From: Gammaproteobacteria bacterium
GTDB taxonomy: Bacteria > Pseudomonadota > Gammaproteobacteria > Pseudomonadales > Balneatricaceae
Length of the DNA: 64,000 bases
Direction: 5' to 3'
Assembly: GCA_030748435.1 (NCBI GenBank)
Contig: JASMLZ010000009.1
Span: 1-64,000 of the forward strand
In this document: positions 52,682-62,789 of the stretch, in pieces
Layout: every line of letters starts with the position of its first letter
How positions within the stretch are numbered: the stretch's first letter is position 1
The notes under the pieces: model-generated
The model's input: only the letters and a program-made list of their open reading frames with translations
What the model was told of the DNA's origin: nothing
The model's database searches: none
Translations under genes and position numbers: made by a program

Positions 52682-53704
52682 ATGAAGATCAAAAAGCTTA
52701 TGTCTGCTGCTGTAATCACTGCGGCTGCCTCATTGGCAAGCACGGCTCACGCCGATTGTGGCACTGTTCAAATGGGTGACTTTGACTGGAACAGTGCCAA
52801 GTTACATTCAGCCATTGCCGGCTACATTCTGGAAAATGGTTATAACTGTAATGTTGAAGTGACCACTGGTTCAACTCTACCTATTATGACAGGTCTGTAT
52901 AACGGTGATCTGGATGTAGTAATGGAAGTCTGGTACGACAATATTGTGGACCAGTTTAAGCCGTATGAAGACAAGGGTGTGGTTAAGCGTATCGGCGTTA
53001 ACACCCCTGACTCTGGTCAGGGTTTCTATGTAGATGGGCCCACAGCTCGAAAGCATGGCATTACCTCTGTTGATGATATGCTTAAGCCTGAAATTGCCAT
53101 GTTGTTCCAAGATCCAGAAAATGACAGTAAAGGTCGTATGACCAGCTGTATTTCCGGTTGGAGCTGCTACACCATTAACCTAGTGAAGCATCATTCCTAT
53201 GGTCTGGATCAGTTCTATACCAACTATGATCCAGGTAGTTCAGGTGCTTTGGATGCCGCTATCAAGGGTGCATTCCAGAAGCAGCAGCCTATTTTTACCT
53301 ACTACTGGGAACCAACTGCTCTGATGGGTATGGTTGATCTGGTCAAGCTGGAAGAGCCAGCATATGAACAGGGTACCTGGGATGCCATGATGGTAGTAGT
53401 AAATGATATCAAGGCCAATGGCGTTGAAAAACTGGTTAAGGTTGATGCTACTGCGTATCGCGATATGGAGCTGCCAGTGGGTATCAATACCCGTCTTGAG
53501 CGTGAAGAACCTGCTGTCGCTGACTTCCTGGGTAACTACACCATTTCCTCTGCTGATCTGAGCAAGTTGTTGGTACATTATCTGGATAAAGATCAGGCTG
53601 ATGGTGAAGCGGAGCTGACTGCCCGTCATTTCCTTACCAGCTCTTCTGACTGGGAAAGCTGGGTGCCAGCTGACGTAGCACAAAAAGTTAAAGATTCTCT
53701 GTAA
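52682..53704 (+). CDS. Glycine betaine/proline-type ABC binding protein (ProX/OpuAC family)
   Basis: The 340-residue periplasmic protein has a signal peptide ending in STAHAD and the OpuAC fold. Trp/Tyr-rich segments such as VVMEVWYDNIVDQF and FTYYWEPTALM are consistent with the aromatic cage that holds quaternary ammonium ligands. It would bind glycine betaine or relatives such as DMSP. The ATG follows GGGAGAAAT. A strong hairpin terminator sits between it and the permease gene, which would favour more binding protein than permease. Confidence 0.85.
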   Translation: MKIKKLMSAAVITAAASLASTAHADCGTVQMGDFDWNSAKLHSAIAGYILENGYNCNVEVTTGSTLPIMTGLYNGDLDVVMEVWYDNIVDQFKPYEDKGVVKRIGVNTPDSGQGFYVDGPTARKHGITSVDDMLKPEIAMLFQDPENDSKGRMTSCISGWSCYTINLVKHHSYGLDQFYTNYDPGSSGALDAAIKGAFQKQQPIFTYYWEPTALMGMVDLVKLEEPAYEQGTWDAMMVVVNDIKANGVEKLVKVDATAYRDMELPVGINTRLEREEPAVADFLGNYTISSADLSKLLVHYLDKDQADGEAELTARHFLTSSSDWESWVPADVAQKVKDSL

Positions 53705-53720
53705 AGAGTAGTCTGTCACG

Positions 53721-53757
53721 AGACCACGGCTGCAGTCTTGAGCCGTGGTCTTTCTTT
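53721..53757 (+). terminator. Terminator or attenuator between binding protein and permease
   Basis: AGACCACGGCT and AGCCGTGGTCT form an 11-base stem with a 9-base loop followed by TTCTTTATT. Being inside the operon, it probably lets only part of the transcripts go on. Confidence 0.8.
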
Positions 53758-53818
53758 ATTTACCAATGCACTGGTTGCCAATTAGAGTGGGTCAGTGTGT
53801 AGATTACGGGTTTATCGT

Positions 53819-54874
53819 ATGCGTAATAACGAACCTGAGAAGAACGCAACCCTGCGTAGATCATTATATAGCGTTCTGGGTCTGGTCCTGATGGTACTAT
53901 TGTTCTGGGCCAGCTATGCCAATTCCAAATTTGCTCCCAAAAGCAAAGATTTCTGGGAGTATATTGCTACTACTTCTATCGACAAGTGGCTTAACAACTG
54001 GCCCAAGTGGCTGGATATGCCTCTGCAACCATGGGCTAATTCCGGTCTTGACTGGCTGGTGATTAATTACGGTATTTATTTTGACATGGTCAATGACTTT
54101 ATCCTGTCTCTGGTGGTAAGCATCAAGGATATATTGACCTATGTGCCCTGGCCGCTGGTTATTCTTGGTGTTTGCCTGCTGACCTGGTTTGCCAGTGGTA
54201 AAAAACGCGGTACTACTCTGCTGGTCACCCTATGCATGTTTTTTATCGGTTTTCTCAGTCCTAAATTCTGGGATAAGGCACTGGAAACCACTTCCATTAT
54301 GTTGATTGCTATTTTTATCTGCCTGCTGGTAGGTATTCCAACAGCCATTTGGATGTCACGCAGTGTTCGGGTCCGCAATGCCATCTTGCCGGTGCTGGAT
54401 TTGATGCAGACCATCCCCAGTTTTTGTTATCTTATTCCCGGGATTATGCTGTTTGGTCTGGGTGCGGTACCAGCCATTATCGCTACGGTAATTTATGCTA
54501 TGCCGCCACTGATTCGTCTGACAGATTTAGGCATTCGGCTGGTCGACGAAGAAATCATTGAAGCCGCCGATTCCTTTGGTGCCAGTTCCAAACAAAAACT
54601 CTGGGCTATCCAGATTCCACTGGCCATGCCTAATATTATGCAAGGCATCAACCAGTGTACCATGATGGCCTTGGCTATGGTGGTTATTGCGTCCATGATT
54701 GGTACACGTGGGCTGGGTGATGAGGTTCTATTGGGTCTGCAGCAACTTAACGTAGGCCGCGCTCTTGAAGCGGGTATTGCCATCGTGCTGTTAGCCATTG
54801 TGCTGGACCGTATTACTCAAGCCTATGGCGATCGCATTCAGGAGCGTACCCATCAGGTCACAAAGACAGATTAG
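53819..54874 (+). CDS. Glycine betaine/proline-type ABC permease (ProW family)
   Basis: The 351-residue permease has a hydrophilic N-terminal part and about seven helices. The BPD_transp segment with TIPSFCYLIPGIMLFGLGAV and LVDEEIIEAADSFGAS (EAA loop) is visible. The start is uncertain, with an in-frame GTG at 53795 and no strong ribosome site for either. It is 20 bases before the ATPase gene. Confidence 0.87.
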   Translation: MRNNEPEKNATLRRSLYSVLGLVLMVLLFWASYANSKFAPKSKDFWEYIATTSIDKWLNNWPKWLDMPLQPWANSGLDWLVINYGIYFDMVNDFILSLVVSIKDILTYVPWPLVILGVCLLTWFASGKKRGTTLLVTLCMFFIGFLSPKFWDKALETTSIMLIAIFICLLVGIPTAIWMSRSVRVRNAILPVLDLMQTIPSFCYLIPGIMLFGLGAVPAIIATVIYAMPPLIRLTDLGIRLVDEEIIEAADSFGASSKQKLWAIQIPLAMPNIMQGINQCTMMALAMVVIASMIGTRGLGDEVLLGLQQLNVGRALEAGIAIVLLAIVLDRITQAYGDRIQERTHQVTKTD

Positions 54875-54894
54875 GGCAAATAGAGAATAACATC

Positions 54895-55920
54895 ATGGCT
54901 ATTATTGAACTTAATAACGTTTACAAAATATTTGGCCCACAACCGGATCAGGTTCTGGAACTTGTGCGTGACGGTATGGGCAAGGAAGAAGTACTGGACC
55001 GCACTGGTCATACCGTAGGTCTTAACAATGTATCTATTGCCATGGAGGAGGGTAAAACCTCTGTGGTTATGGGGCTGTCTGGTTCGGGTAAATCTACTCT
55101 GATTCGCCATGTTAACCGTCTTATTGACCCCACAGCGGGTGATATTCTGGTTGACGGCACCAATGTGATGGGCTTGGATGAAGCTCAGTTGATGGCGTTC
55201 CGGCGTCATAAAATGAGTATGGTTTTCCAGCGCTTTGGCCTGTTTCCTCACAAGACTGTGGTGCAGAATGTGGCTTTTGGTCTGGAAGTACAGGGGGTAA
55301 GTTTGCCTGAGCGCACGGCCAAAGCTATTGAAAATATCGAAATAGTTGGCCTGAAGGGTTTTGAAGAACAATATCCCACGCAGCTATCTGGTGGTATGCA
55401 GCAACGGGTCGGTCTGGCCCGTGCTCTCACTACCAACCCGGATATCCTGTTGATGGATGAAGCCTTTAGTGCCCTTGATCCTTTGATTCGTAGCGGCATG
55501 CAAGGGCAATTGATCGATCTACAGAAGACTCTGCATAAGACGATCCTGTTTATTACCCATGACCTCGACGAAGCGTTGCGTTTGGGTGACCAGATCGCCA
55601 TCCTTAATCATGGTGAGCTGGTACAAAATGGTACCGCCGAGGAAATTATCCTCAATCCAGCGGATGACTATGTGGCGGATTTTGTGAAGGATATCAACAA
55701 GGGCAAGGTTATTCGAGCTCAGACCATTATGGAGCAAGCCTCTGGCTATGTAGGTGATGTAGCAGTGGAAAGTCTGCCCAAGGTTGATGTTGATCAGGTG
55801 GTGAATGACTTGCTGCCCATCATGCTTGAGTCGCACTCACCGTTGGCTGTTACGGACACCAGTGGTGACATTGTTGGTGTAGTGACTAACAAGGGCGTGA
55901 CGGCAACCCTGCGGCAATAG
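54895..55920 (+). CDS. Glycine betaine/proline-type ABC ATPase (ProV family)
   Basis: The 341-residue ATPase has Walker A GLSGSGKSTL, signature LSGGMQQRVGLARAL and Walker B ILLMDEAFSAL (the DEA variant is typical of ProV/OpuAA). A C-terminal CBS-like region follows (about residues 275-341), which in OpuA senses ionic strength. Together with the two genes upstream it forms a complete compatible-solute importer. Confidence 0.9.
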   Translation: MAIIELNNVYKIFGPQPDQVLELVRDGMGKEEVLDRTGHTVGLNNVSIAMEEGKTSVVMGLSGSGKSTLIRHVNRLIDPTAGDILVDGTNVMGLDEAQLMAFRRHKMSMVFQRFGLFPHKTVVQNVAFGLEVQGVSLPERTAKAIENIEIVGLKGFEEQYPTQLSGGMQQRVGLARALTTNPDILLMDEAFSALDPLIRSGMQGQLIDLQKTLHKTILFITHDLDEALRLGDQIAILNHGELVQNGTAEEIILNPADDYVADFVKDINKGKVIRAQTIMEQASGYVGDVAVESLPKVDVDQVVNDLLPIMLESHSPLAVTDTSGDIVGVVTNKGVTATLRQ

Positions 55921-55945
55921 AGCCCCCGCCTCTATGGCTAAATAT

Positions 55946-55982
55946 AATGGGGCCTGAGCAATATGCTTAGGCCCCATTTTTT
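55946..55982 (+). terminator. Rho-independent terminator of the betaine transporter operon
   Basis: AATGGGGCCT and AGGCCCCATT form a 10-base stem with an inner AGCA/TGCT extension, followed by TTTTTT. Confidence 0.9.
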
Positions 55983-56090
55983 AGTGCTAGACAATACTTT
56001 TCTTTATAGAGCGCAAGATATCTCTGAGCATATGTGACTATTTTCAGTTGCTGCTGACAGAGTTTATTCCTGTACTTTTTTAAATGCAGA

Positions 56091-56125
56091 AAAAAAGGCT
56101 TACGGAATAAACACCGTAAGCCTTT
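56091..56125 (-). terminator. Rho-independent terminator of the tRNA gene
   Basis: On the minus strand AAAGGCTTACGG, an 8-base loop and CCGTAAGCCTTT are followed by T, just after the 3' end of the tRNA gene. Confidence 0.88.
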
Positions 56126-56132
56126 ATGTATA

Positions 56133-56208
56133 TGGTGGGCCTGCTCAGATTTGAACTGAGGACCAACGGATTATGAGTCCGCTGCGCTAACCGCTGCGCC
56201 ACAGGCCC
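56133..56208 (-). tRNA. tRNA with CAU anticodon, probably tRNA-Ile2
   Basis: The 76-base minus-strand gene encodes its CCA end. The acceptor stem GGGCCTG/CAGGCCC, anticodon stem with ACTCATAATC loop, and GTTCAAATC T-loop are complete. CAU could be elongator Met or lysidine-modified Ile2; the GGTC variable region and overall look are closer to Ile2 (ileX) of E. coli. The initiator is excluded by the normal first base pair. Confidence 0.93.
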
Positions 56209-56224
56209 TTATTTGGGAGGGAGA

Positions 56225-56253
56225 ATCATACCCTTGCTGTGCTTATTGAGCAA
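56225..56253 (-). promoter_or_regulatory. Sigma70 promoter of the tRNA gene
   Basis: On the minus strand TTGCTC and TATGAT are separated by 17 bases, and the tRNA begins about 16 bases after the -10 element. The promoter lies downstream of the rpoD stop, so the tRNA is transcribed independently. Confidence 0.65.
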
Positions 56254-56308
56254 GGGTTTGAGCGCCTAAAATGCTGTTTTAATTGCACTTTAGGCGATGA
56301 CTTTCGGT

Positions 56309-58117
56309 TTACTCTTCGATAAAGCTGCGTAGATGATCTGAACGTACTGGGTGGCGCAGTTTACGCAGGGCCTTGGCTTCAATCTGACGAATCCGTTCAC
56401 GGGTTACGTCAAACTGCTTACCTACTTCTTCCAGTGTATGATCCGTATTCATTTCGATACCAAAACGCATACGTAGCACCTTGGCTTCGCGCGCCGTCAG
56501 GCCAGCAAGTACATCCCGGGTAGCTTCACGCAAGCCTTCACCAGTCGCAGAGTCTACAGGTGAATCCATAGTGCTGTCTTCAATAAAGTCACCCAGATTG
56601 GAATCTTCATCATCACCAATAGGGGTTTCCATAGAGATAGGCTCTTTGGCGATCTTCAATACCTTGCGGATTTTGTCTTCCGGCATTTCCATGCGCTCGC
56701 CCAGTTCTTCGGGTGTGGGTTCACGGCCCATTTCCTGCAGCATCTGACGGGAGATACGATTGAGCTTATTGATGGTTTCAATCATATGCACGGGGATACG
56801 AATGGTTCGCGCCTGATCCGCGATAGAGCGGGTGATCGCCTGCCGAATCCACCAGGTAGCATAGGTAGAAAACTTATAGCCACGGCGGTATTCAAATTTG
56901 TCAACGGCCTTCATCAAGCCGATATTACCTTCTTGGATAAGGTCCAGAAATTGCAAACCACGATTGGTGTATTTCTTGGCAATGGAAATAACCAGGCGCA
57001 AGTTGGCTTCTACCATTTCTTTCTTGGCACGACGTGCGCGTGCTTCACCAATCGACACCCTGCGGTTAATTTCTTTAATTTCCGTCAGGGTGATCGTTGC
57101 CTCCTGGGCTATATTGCCCAGTTTGCGTTGTGCGCGACGGAGATCCATGGCATGGCGTTTAATCGCTTTGGAATAGGGGGCGTCACGCGCAATGAGTTCA
57201 TCGGCCCAGTCGACATTGGCTTCATTGCCGGGAAATTCGGACAGAAATACATCGCGAGGCATTTGCGCACGACGGCTGCATATCTGGCTAACGATGCGCT
57301 CTTGTTCACGAATGCGAGCCAGCGCACCACGTGGTGCCTGGGCGATAACGTCAAAGAATTTAGGTACCAGTTTGATCGGGGCAAACAATTCACCCAGCAG
57401 GGCATACTCACTTTGTGCTTGCTTGCTGCCACGGCCATGCTTAGCCTCGACTTGCATGGTTTTTTGCAGTTGCTTTTCCAGTTCGGCAAAACGCTCGGCG
57501 GCCTCAATGGGGTCTGGGCCATTGTCAGTTTCTTCTTCCTCTTCCTCACTGTCGTTTTGGCTGACAGTGGTTGGGTTCACTGGGTCAGGGTTGGGCTCTC
57601 CATCAGGATCGATATAGCCGCTGAACAGGTCGCTTAGGCGCATACCTTCTTCGTCCAGTGTTTCTTTATAGAGATTGATGATGGTTTGCACGCTATTGGG
57701 GTAGAGTGCCAAGGCTGCCATAACGTCTCGCAGACCCTCTTCGATACGCTTGGCAATAACGATTTCGCCCTCACGAGTCAGCAGTTCCACAGTGCCCATT
57801 TCACGCATATACATACGTACTGGGTCAGTGGTGCGGCCGGCTTCGGTTTCCACGGCGGCCAGTGCAGCGGCGGCTTCTTCGGCGGCGGCCTCGTCAGTGG
57901 AATCACCATCGGTCATTAACAGGGTTTCAACGTCGGGTGCCTGTTCGGAAACAGTGATACCCATATCATTGATCATGCCTATGATTTCTTCGACTTGGTC
58001 TGGATCGACGATCTCTTCTGGGAGGTGGTCATTGACTTCGGCGTAGGTCAAGAAGCCCTGTTCGCGACCTTTGGTAATGAGTTCTTTTAAACGAGACTGT
58101 TGTTCGTTGGCAGCCAT
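56309..58117 (-). CDS. rpoD: RNA polymerase sigma factor RpoD (sigma70)
   Basis: The 602-residue primary sigma factor shows region 1.1 at the N-terminus, an acidic spacer (about residues 185-210), region 2 with [18 protein letters not shown] and the RpoD box, and region 4 with the helix-turn-helix [17 protein letters not shown]. It directs housekeeping transcription. Position after dnaG and rpsU on the same strand gives the macromolecular-synthesis operon. Confidence 0.98.
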   Translation of the reverse strand: MAANEQQSRLKELITKGREQGFLTYAEVNDHLPEEIVDPDQVEEIIGMINDMGITVSEQAPDVETLLMTDGDSTDEAAAEEAAAALAAVETEAGRTTDPVRMYMREMGTVELLTREGEIVIAKRIEEGLRDVMAALALYPNSVQTIINLYKETLDEEGMRLSDLFSGYIDPDGEPNPDPVNPTTVSQNDSEEEEEETDNGPDPIEAAERFAELEKQLQKTMQVEAKHGRGSKQAQSEYALLGELFAPIKLVPKFFDVIAQAPRGALARIREQERIVSQICSRRAQMPRDVFLSEFPGNEANVDWADELIARDAPYSKAIKRHAMDLRRAQRKLGNIAQEATITLTEIKEINRRVSIGEARARRAKKEMVEANLRLVISIAKKYTNRGLQFLDLIQEGNIGLMKAVDKFEYRRGYKFSTYATWWIRQAITRSIADQARTIRIPVHMIETINKLNRISRQMLQEMGREPTPEELGERMEMPEDKIRKVLKIAKEPISMETPIGDDEDSNLGDFIEDSTMDSPVDSATGEGLREATRDVLAGLTAREAKVLRMRFGIEMNTDHTLEEVGKQFDVTRERIRQIEAKALRKLRHPVRSDHLRSFIEE

Positions 58118-58348
58118 AGAAACCCTTTTAAATTAGGCGAATTACATGGAATTAAGCAAGCCGTACATTATAGTTGAACAACCCTGCTTGTTCCAGAAAA
58201 AATCGCGGAATGATTGATGAGAACGCACTTTCCAGAGCGTCTTAATATATATGGCGTTACGTGGGCTCATTTTCAACATTGCAAGTCATTTTACTGCAGT
58301 GAGTGGCCCTGCCTAAAGGTTCCTGTCTGAACCTGTGAAGAACGCACA

Positions 58349-60385
58349 TTATCTACTTTTTTGCATCTTTTGCAAGGTTTCTTTTTCACTTAGCAGCGAT
58401 TTTAGCTGTTTTTTTGCTGTATTTATCTGCTCTTCGCCACTAGAGTTGCGTAAAATTTGACTTAAATCATCAAAGCGTTGGTCAAAATAATGATGGTGCA
58501 ACTTGTCAATTGCTTCTTGTAGTTGACTGGTGTGATCACTGGCCACTGTCAGAGATTCCATGGCAGCCAGTTCGCGCATCATAGGCCAGGCTTCCAGTGT
58601 GGTGCACTCGCTTTGCAATTCCGCTGCTTTGGGTGCTCTTTGCAGTTGGGTCTGTATTTGTTGGCATATTTCCAGCAGTCGCACTAGGACACCAGCGTCG
58701 GCCATACGCAACTGACGCAAGTGGTCGGGTATTTGGGCGTAATTCTGCGCTAAAGTAGGATGTCTTAGTATCAGCCTGATAGCTCCTTGCGCAGGGTTTT
58801 GTACACTAGCTTTTTGGCGCTGTTGGATGTGGTGGTTTTTTTGGTAGCCCTGCTGATGGTGTGTAGTGGGCTGTGTTGGCCAGGATTCTTTGGCCTGCCA
58901 ATAATTGTCAGCTTGCACATAGTCTGGGGGTATGGGAGGGGCGTAGGGAGCATCGCCAGTAGGTGTGTCTACAAAGTCTGTATTAATTGTTGCTTGCTCA
59001 TGGTGATCAGATAACGCCGTATCAGCTTTTGCTGTTATGGCAGGAGGGTCATTTACTGCCGTCAATTGGGCCAGGGTATCCTGATTGAGGCCGGTATAGT
59101 CTTCCAGTTTGCTGATCATCATGCTGCGCATCAGACCTTTAGGCATGGATTGAATGACTGGCATCATGTCAGTGGCCAGCTTGGCTCGGTGTTCCAGATT
59201 GTGAATATCCAAATCCTGAGAAAATTGCTGGAATAAAAACTCACTAAATGGGGTTGCGTTGGCAATCAGATTAGTTAGCGCTTCGGCACCTTCTTTACGT
59301 ACCATGGTGTCTGGGTCTTCACCTTGGGGTAACAGTAAAAAGCGCGCTTGACGGCCATCGCTCATAAAGGGAACACTGGTGTGCATGGCGCGCACCGCCG
59401 CCTTGATGCCTGCGGCGTCACCATCAAAGCAAAAGATGACTTCGCTTACCATCTTGTAGATGCGTTCTAAATGATGGTGGCTAGTAGCTGTGCCAAGGGT
59501 AGCGACGGCGTAGTGAATATTATGCTGGGCTAGAGCCACTACATCCATATAGCCTTCCACAACGAGTAGGCGTTTTAGGTCACGTTGTTGTTGGCGGGCT
59601 TCATACAGGCCATAGAGCTCTTTTTCTTTGTGGAAGATGGCGCTTTCTGGTGAGTTCAGATATTTGGGTTTGGCGTCCCCCAAAACCCGGCCACCAAATG
59701 CAATTACTTTGCCTTTGCTATTGCGGATGGGGAATATGATGCGTTCCCGAAAGAAATCGTAGACCCGCTGACTATCCGGTTTTTTGATAGCCATGCCAGA
59801 GTTAATAAGGGCACTCTGGGTGGTGTCGGAAGTGCCAAGTTCATCCAGTAGATTTTGCCAGCCTGAGGGTGCAAAACCAATGCCAAAGCGCTGGGCAATT
59901 TGGCCGCTGAGGCCTCGTTCTTGCAAATAGCTAACAGCCTGTTTGCGTTGAGGGTGCTGACGTAGTTGTTTTTGATAATAAAGATTAGCTTGCTCCAGCA
60001 GGTCGTAGGCCTGATTACGGGCCTGGGCTTTAGCCTGTTGGGCTGCTATGGCAGCAGGAGACAGATTTTGCTCTTGTTTGGGGACATCCATGCCAGCTTT
60101 GCGAGCCAGTTCCTCCACTGCTTCTGGAAAACTCAAATGCTCCAATTCCATCAAAAAACCAATAGCGTTACCACCTGCACCACAACCGAAGCAGTAGTAG
60201 AATTGTTTGTCCGGAGCAACACTGAAAGAGGGTGTTTTTTCTTTGTGAAATGGGCAGCAGGCAGTGTAATTGCGGCCACTGCGTTTGAGCTTTACCCGGC
60301 TATCCACTACATCCACAATATCGGTGCGGTCGAGCAGGGTGTCGATAAAATCCTGTGGGATACGTTGTGGCTGTTGTGCAGACAC
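58349..60385 (-). CDS. dnaG: DNA primase DnaG
   Basis: The 678-residue primase has the N-terminal CHC2 zinc finger (CCPFHKEKTPSF, then YYCFGCGAGG), the TOPRIM core with VVEGYMDVVAL and CFDGDAAG, and a C-terminal helicase-binding region after a Gln/Pro-rich linker (about residues 440-540) that is longer than usual. The start is a GTG. It is 20 bases before the end of the YqeY gene and 231 bases from rpoD. Confidence 0.97.
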   Translation of the reverse strand: MSAQQPQRIPQDFIDTLLDRTDIVDVVDSRVKLKRSGRNYTACCPFHKEKTPSFSVAPDKQFYYCFGCGAGGNAIGFLMELEHLSFPEAVEELARKAGMDVPKQEQNLSPAAIAAQQAKAQARNQAYDLLEQANLYYQKQLRQHPQRKQAVSYLQERGLSGQIAQRFGIGFAPSGWQNLLDELGTSDTTQSALINSGMAIKKPDSQRVYDFFRERIIFPIRNSKGKVIAFGGRVLGDAKPKYLNSPESAIFHKEKELYGLYEARQQQRDLKRLLVVEGYMDVVALAQHNIHYAVATLGTATSHHHLERIYKMVSEVIFCFDGDAAGIKAAVRAMHTSVPFMSDGRQARFLLLPQGEDPDTMVRKEGAEALTNLIANATPFSEFLFQQFSQDLDIHNLEHRAKLATDMMPVIQSMPKGLMRSMMISKLEDYTGLNQDTLAQLTAVNDPPAITAKADTALSDHHEQATINTDFVDTPTGDAPYAPPIPPDYVQADNYWQAKESWPTQPTTHHQQGYQKNHHIQQRQKASVQNPAQGAIRLILRHPTLAQNYAQIPDHLRQLRMADAGVLVRLLEICQQIQTQLQRAPKAAELQSECTTLEAWPMMRELAAMESLTVASDHTSQLQEAIDKLHHHYFDQRFDDLSQILRNSSGEEQINTAKKQLKSLLSEKETLQKMQKSR

Positions 60386-60404
60386 GTTGGCGCCCGGGTG
60401 CCGT

Positions 60405-60851
60405 TTAACTTAAACGAGCTTTAATTTGCGCGCTAACCTTGCCCAGATCGGCGCGGCCTTGGAGCTGTGGCTTTAACTGCCCCATAATCTTACCCATGTC
60501 CTGCATGCTAACAGCACCTGTTGCTGTTACTGCGGCCTCAATGAGGTCGTCTATTTCCATGGTCGTTAACTGGGCTGGTAGAAATTCCTGAATCACACCC
60601 ATCTCATACTTTTCCTGTGCGGCCAGATCATCGCGCCCTGCCGCTTCAAACTGGCTGATAGAGTCGCGCCGTTGTTTGAGCATTTTGTCCAGAATAGTCA
60701 GGATACGGGCATCATCCAAATCTATGCGCTCGTCCACTTCTACGCGTTTGATAGCGGCTAGCATGGAGCGTATAACAGTTAATTGTGCTTTATTTTTAGC
60801 ACGCATAGCGGCTTTCTGGGCATCTTTAAGTTGGGATTTTAAGTCAGACAT
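60405..60851 (-). CDS. GatB/YqeY domain protein
   Basis: The 148-residue protein matches the YqeY family: MSDLKSQLKDAQKAAMRAKN at the start, a middle with YEMGVIQEFLPAQLT, and a helical C-terminal domain like the tRNA-binding tail of GatB. The ATG at 60851 is preferred over an upstream in-frame start. It is a usual member between rpsU and dnaG. Function in amidotransferase-related processes is unproven. Confidence 0.93.
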   Translation of the reverse strand: MSDLKSQLKDAQKAAMRAKNKAQLTVIRSMLAAIKRVEVDERIDLDDARILTILDKMLKQRRDSISQFEAAGRDDLAAQEKYEMGVIQEFLPAQLTTMEIDDLIEAAVTATGAVSMQDMGKIMGQLKPQLQGRADLGKVSAQIKARLS

Positions 60852-60913
60852 GGAGAGCCTCGCGCTAGTCAATAGAAGTGTTGCTGTACAGTTATATAAA
60901 TGCCAGAAACAAC

Positions 60914-60942
60914 AAAGGGGCGGGTAACTGAAAACCGCCCCT
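60914..60942 (-). terminator. Weak terminator or attenuator between rpsU and yqeY
   Basis: On the minus strand GGGGCGG and CCGCCCC form a 7-base GC-rich stem with an 11-base loop, followed by TTTGTTG. As in other macromolecular-synthesis operons it may reduce dnaG transcription relative to rpsU. Confidence 0.6.
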
Positions 60943-61032
60943 AGGCTGTTGTCATAACGGCATAGCCGTTAGACAGAATCTGGTGCTTGCTACAGCTTGC
61001 ATATGCAGCAAGCTTACAGCAAAAACTGTGTC

Positions 61033-61248
61033 TTAGTACAGACGTACGTGACGACGGTTTTCGCGGGACACCTTTTTCGCGTGACGCTTAACAGCAGCAG
61101 CGGCTTTGCGCTTGCGTACACTGGTAGGCTTTTCGTAGAACTCACGCTTGCGTACATCGGCCAGTACGCCTGCTTTTTCACACGCGCGCTTAAAGCGACG
61201 TAGAGCAATATCAAATGGTTCGTTTTCTTTCAGTTTTACAGCCGGCAT
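61033..61248 (-). CDS. rpsU: 30S ribosomal protein bS21
   Basis: The 71-residue basic protein starts with [20 protein letters not shown] and has the [20 protein letters not shown] middle, as in all bacterial bS21. It binds the small subunit near the anti-Shine-Dalgarno region. The start at 61248 is the conserved one. Confidence 0.98.
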   Translation of the reverse strand: MPAVKLKENEPFDIALRRFKRACEKAGVLADVRKREFYEKPTSVRKRKAAAAVKRHAKKVSRENRRHVRLY

Positions 61249-61439
61249 ATTTCTACCTGTCAGTAGGTGGCGCATAAACAGGCCCCACCTTGTTAAATTT
61301 AAATGCGTTATCAAGCCAATGGCAAAAACACAGCATATGTTTAAGGCCGCATATTCTACTCCTTGCGTTGGGGGGTGTAAAGCACGTTTGATAAAAAGTT
61401 TTTAGGTGTAGGTCGGGCGTTTACTCATCGGTTTCGAGG

Positions 61440-61540
61440 GTAGGCCGGGTTTTTAACCCGACTTGTTGGACTGATACCCGAAGCATTCGCTACGCTCACG
61501 GGGCACGCTGAGTCCAACCTACAGTCCAATCTACAGTCCG
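61440..61540. repeat. Complex inverted repeat in the rpsU-tsaD gap
   Basis: The sequence includes nested hairpins: CGGGTT/AACCCG, TTGGACT/AGTCCAA and an inner CCCG/CGGG, with outer GTAGG and CCTAC arms, then two direct copies of CTACAGTCC. Such elements are known as intergenic REP/BIME-like repeats in gammaproteobacteria. The remaining 378 bases of the gap show only AT-rich sequence and the divergent promoter region. Confidence 0.65.
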
Positions 61541-61692
61541 TCTGCTAAGACTTTTATTATTTGTTTGTGACGGGTCCTAACAAAGCCATAGCCAAGGTGC
61601 CTGTGGGCAGGTAAAATCCGCCTAAAGTAAAGGGTTGTAGTTGGTCTGCAGCTCTATGTGTTTATTAGCCTGCCATAGATAATTAAATCCAT

Positions 61693-62736
61693 ATGAAAGT
61701 GATCGGTATAGAAACCTCCTGCGACGAGACAGGTGTCGCTATTTTTGATACCCACAGTGGTATAGTGGCAGAGACCTTGTACAGTCAGGTGGCTGTGCAT
61801 GCCGAATATGGTGGTGTGGTGCCTGAATTAGCCTCACGTGATCATATCCGCAAACTGGTGCCTTTGATGCGTGAAGTGTTTGCCAAGGCAGGTCTGAATT
61901 TTGGTGATATTGACGGGGTGGCTTATACCTCTGGCCCCGGTTTGATTGGTGCCTTGATGGTGGGTGCCTCAACGGGTCGTGCTTTAGGTATGGCATGGGA
62001 TGTGCCGACCATAGGTGTGCATCATATGGAAGGCCATTTATTGGCACCTTTACTGGAGGAGAACGCCCCTCAGCCACCTTTTGTGGCTTTGCTGGTGTCC
62101 GGTGGCCATACCCAATTAGTTGAGGTGCTGGCCTTGGGGGACTATCAACTACTTGGTGAGTCTGTTGATGACGCTGCTGGTGAGGCCTTTGATAAGGTAG
62201 CCAAGATGTTGGATCTGGATTACCCCGGGGGGCCACATGTCGCACGTCTGGCCGAGCAAGGTCAGGCCGGGCGTTTTACTTTTCCAAGGCCTATGGTGGA
62301 TCGTCCGGGTCTGGATATGAGCTTTAGCGGCCTGAAAACCGCCGCCTTGTATGCGGTGCAGGATTTGCAACAGGCGAGTGCCAATGGCCAATTGCATGAG
62401 CAGGATAAGGCCGATATTTGTTTGGCCTTTGAGCAGGCTGTGGTTGATACTTTGGCGATTAAGTGTCGTCGCGCCTTGGAGCAAGCTGGCCATAAGACAT
62501 TGGTGATGGCTGGTGGTGTCAGTGCTAATCAGCGTTTGCGGAGCAAGTTGGCTGATGCTACCGCGAAGTTGGGAGCCAAGGTGTATTACCCGCGTCCGGC
62601 TTACTGTACAGATAATGGTGCCATGATTGCTTTTGCTGGTGCTCTGCGTTTGCAAGCCGGACAGGCTGATGATTTGCGTTTGCAGATACGTCCGCGCTGG
62701 CCTTTGACTGAGTTGTCAGCCATAAGCACTGACTAA
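61693..62736 (+). CDS. tsaD: tRNA N6-adenosine threonylcarbamoyltransferase TsaD
   Basis: The 347-residue enzyme starts with [19 protein letters not shown] and has the metal-binding HHMEGHL motif, [10 protein letters not shown] and [12 protein letters not shown], all typical of the Kae1/TsaD family. It transfers threonylcarbamoyl to A37 of ANN-decoding tRNAs, with TsaB and TsaE. It is divergent from rpsU, the common arrangement. Confidence 0.97.
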   Translation: MKVIGIETSCDETGVAIFDTHSGIVAETLYSQVAVHAEYGGVVPELASRDHIRKLVPLMREVFAKAGLNFGDIDGVAYTSGPGLIGALMVGASTGRALGMAWDVPTIGVHHMEGHLLAPLLEENAPQPPFVALLVSGGHTQLVEVLALGDYQLLGESVDDAAGEAFDKVAKMLDLDYPGGPHVARLAEQGQAGRFTFPRPMVDRPGLDMSFSGLKTAALYAVQDLQQASANGQLHEQDKADICLAFEQAVVDTLAIKCRRALEQAGHKTLVMAGGVSANQRLRSKLADATAKLGAKVYYPRPAYCTDNGAMIAFAGALRLQAGQADDLRLQIRPRWPLTELSAISTD

Positions 62737-62789
62737 TACTGACTGATCAGGCACATAATAATGTTGCCAACATGCCTGAAGGAGAGATG

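Noticed and set aside
61440-61540. CRISPR array or insertion sequence in the rpsU-tsaD gap
   Set aside because: There are only nested inverted repeats and one short direct repeat, no regular spacers and no transposase.
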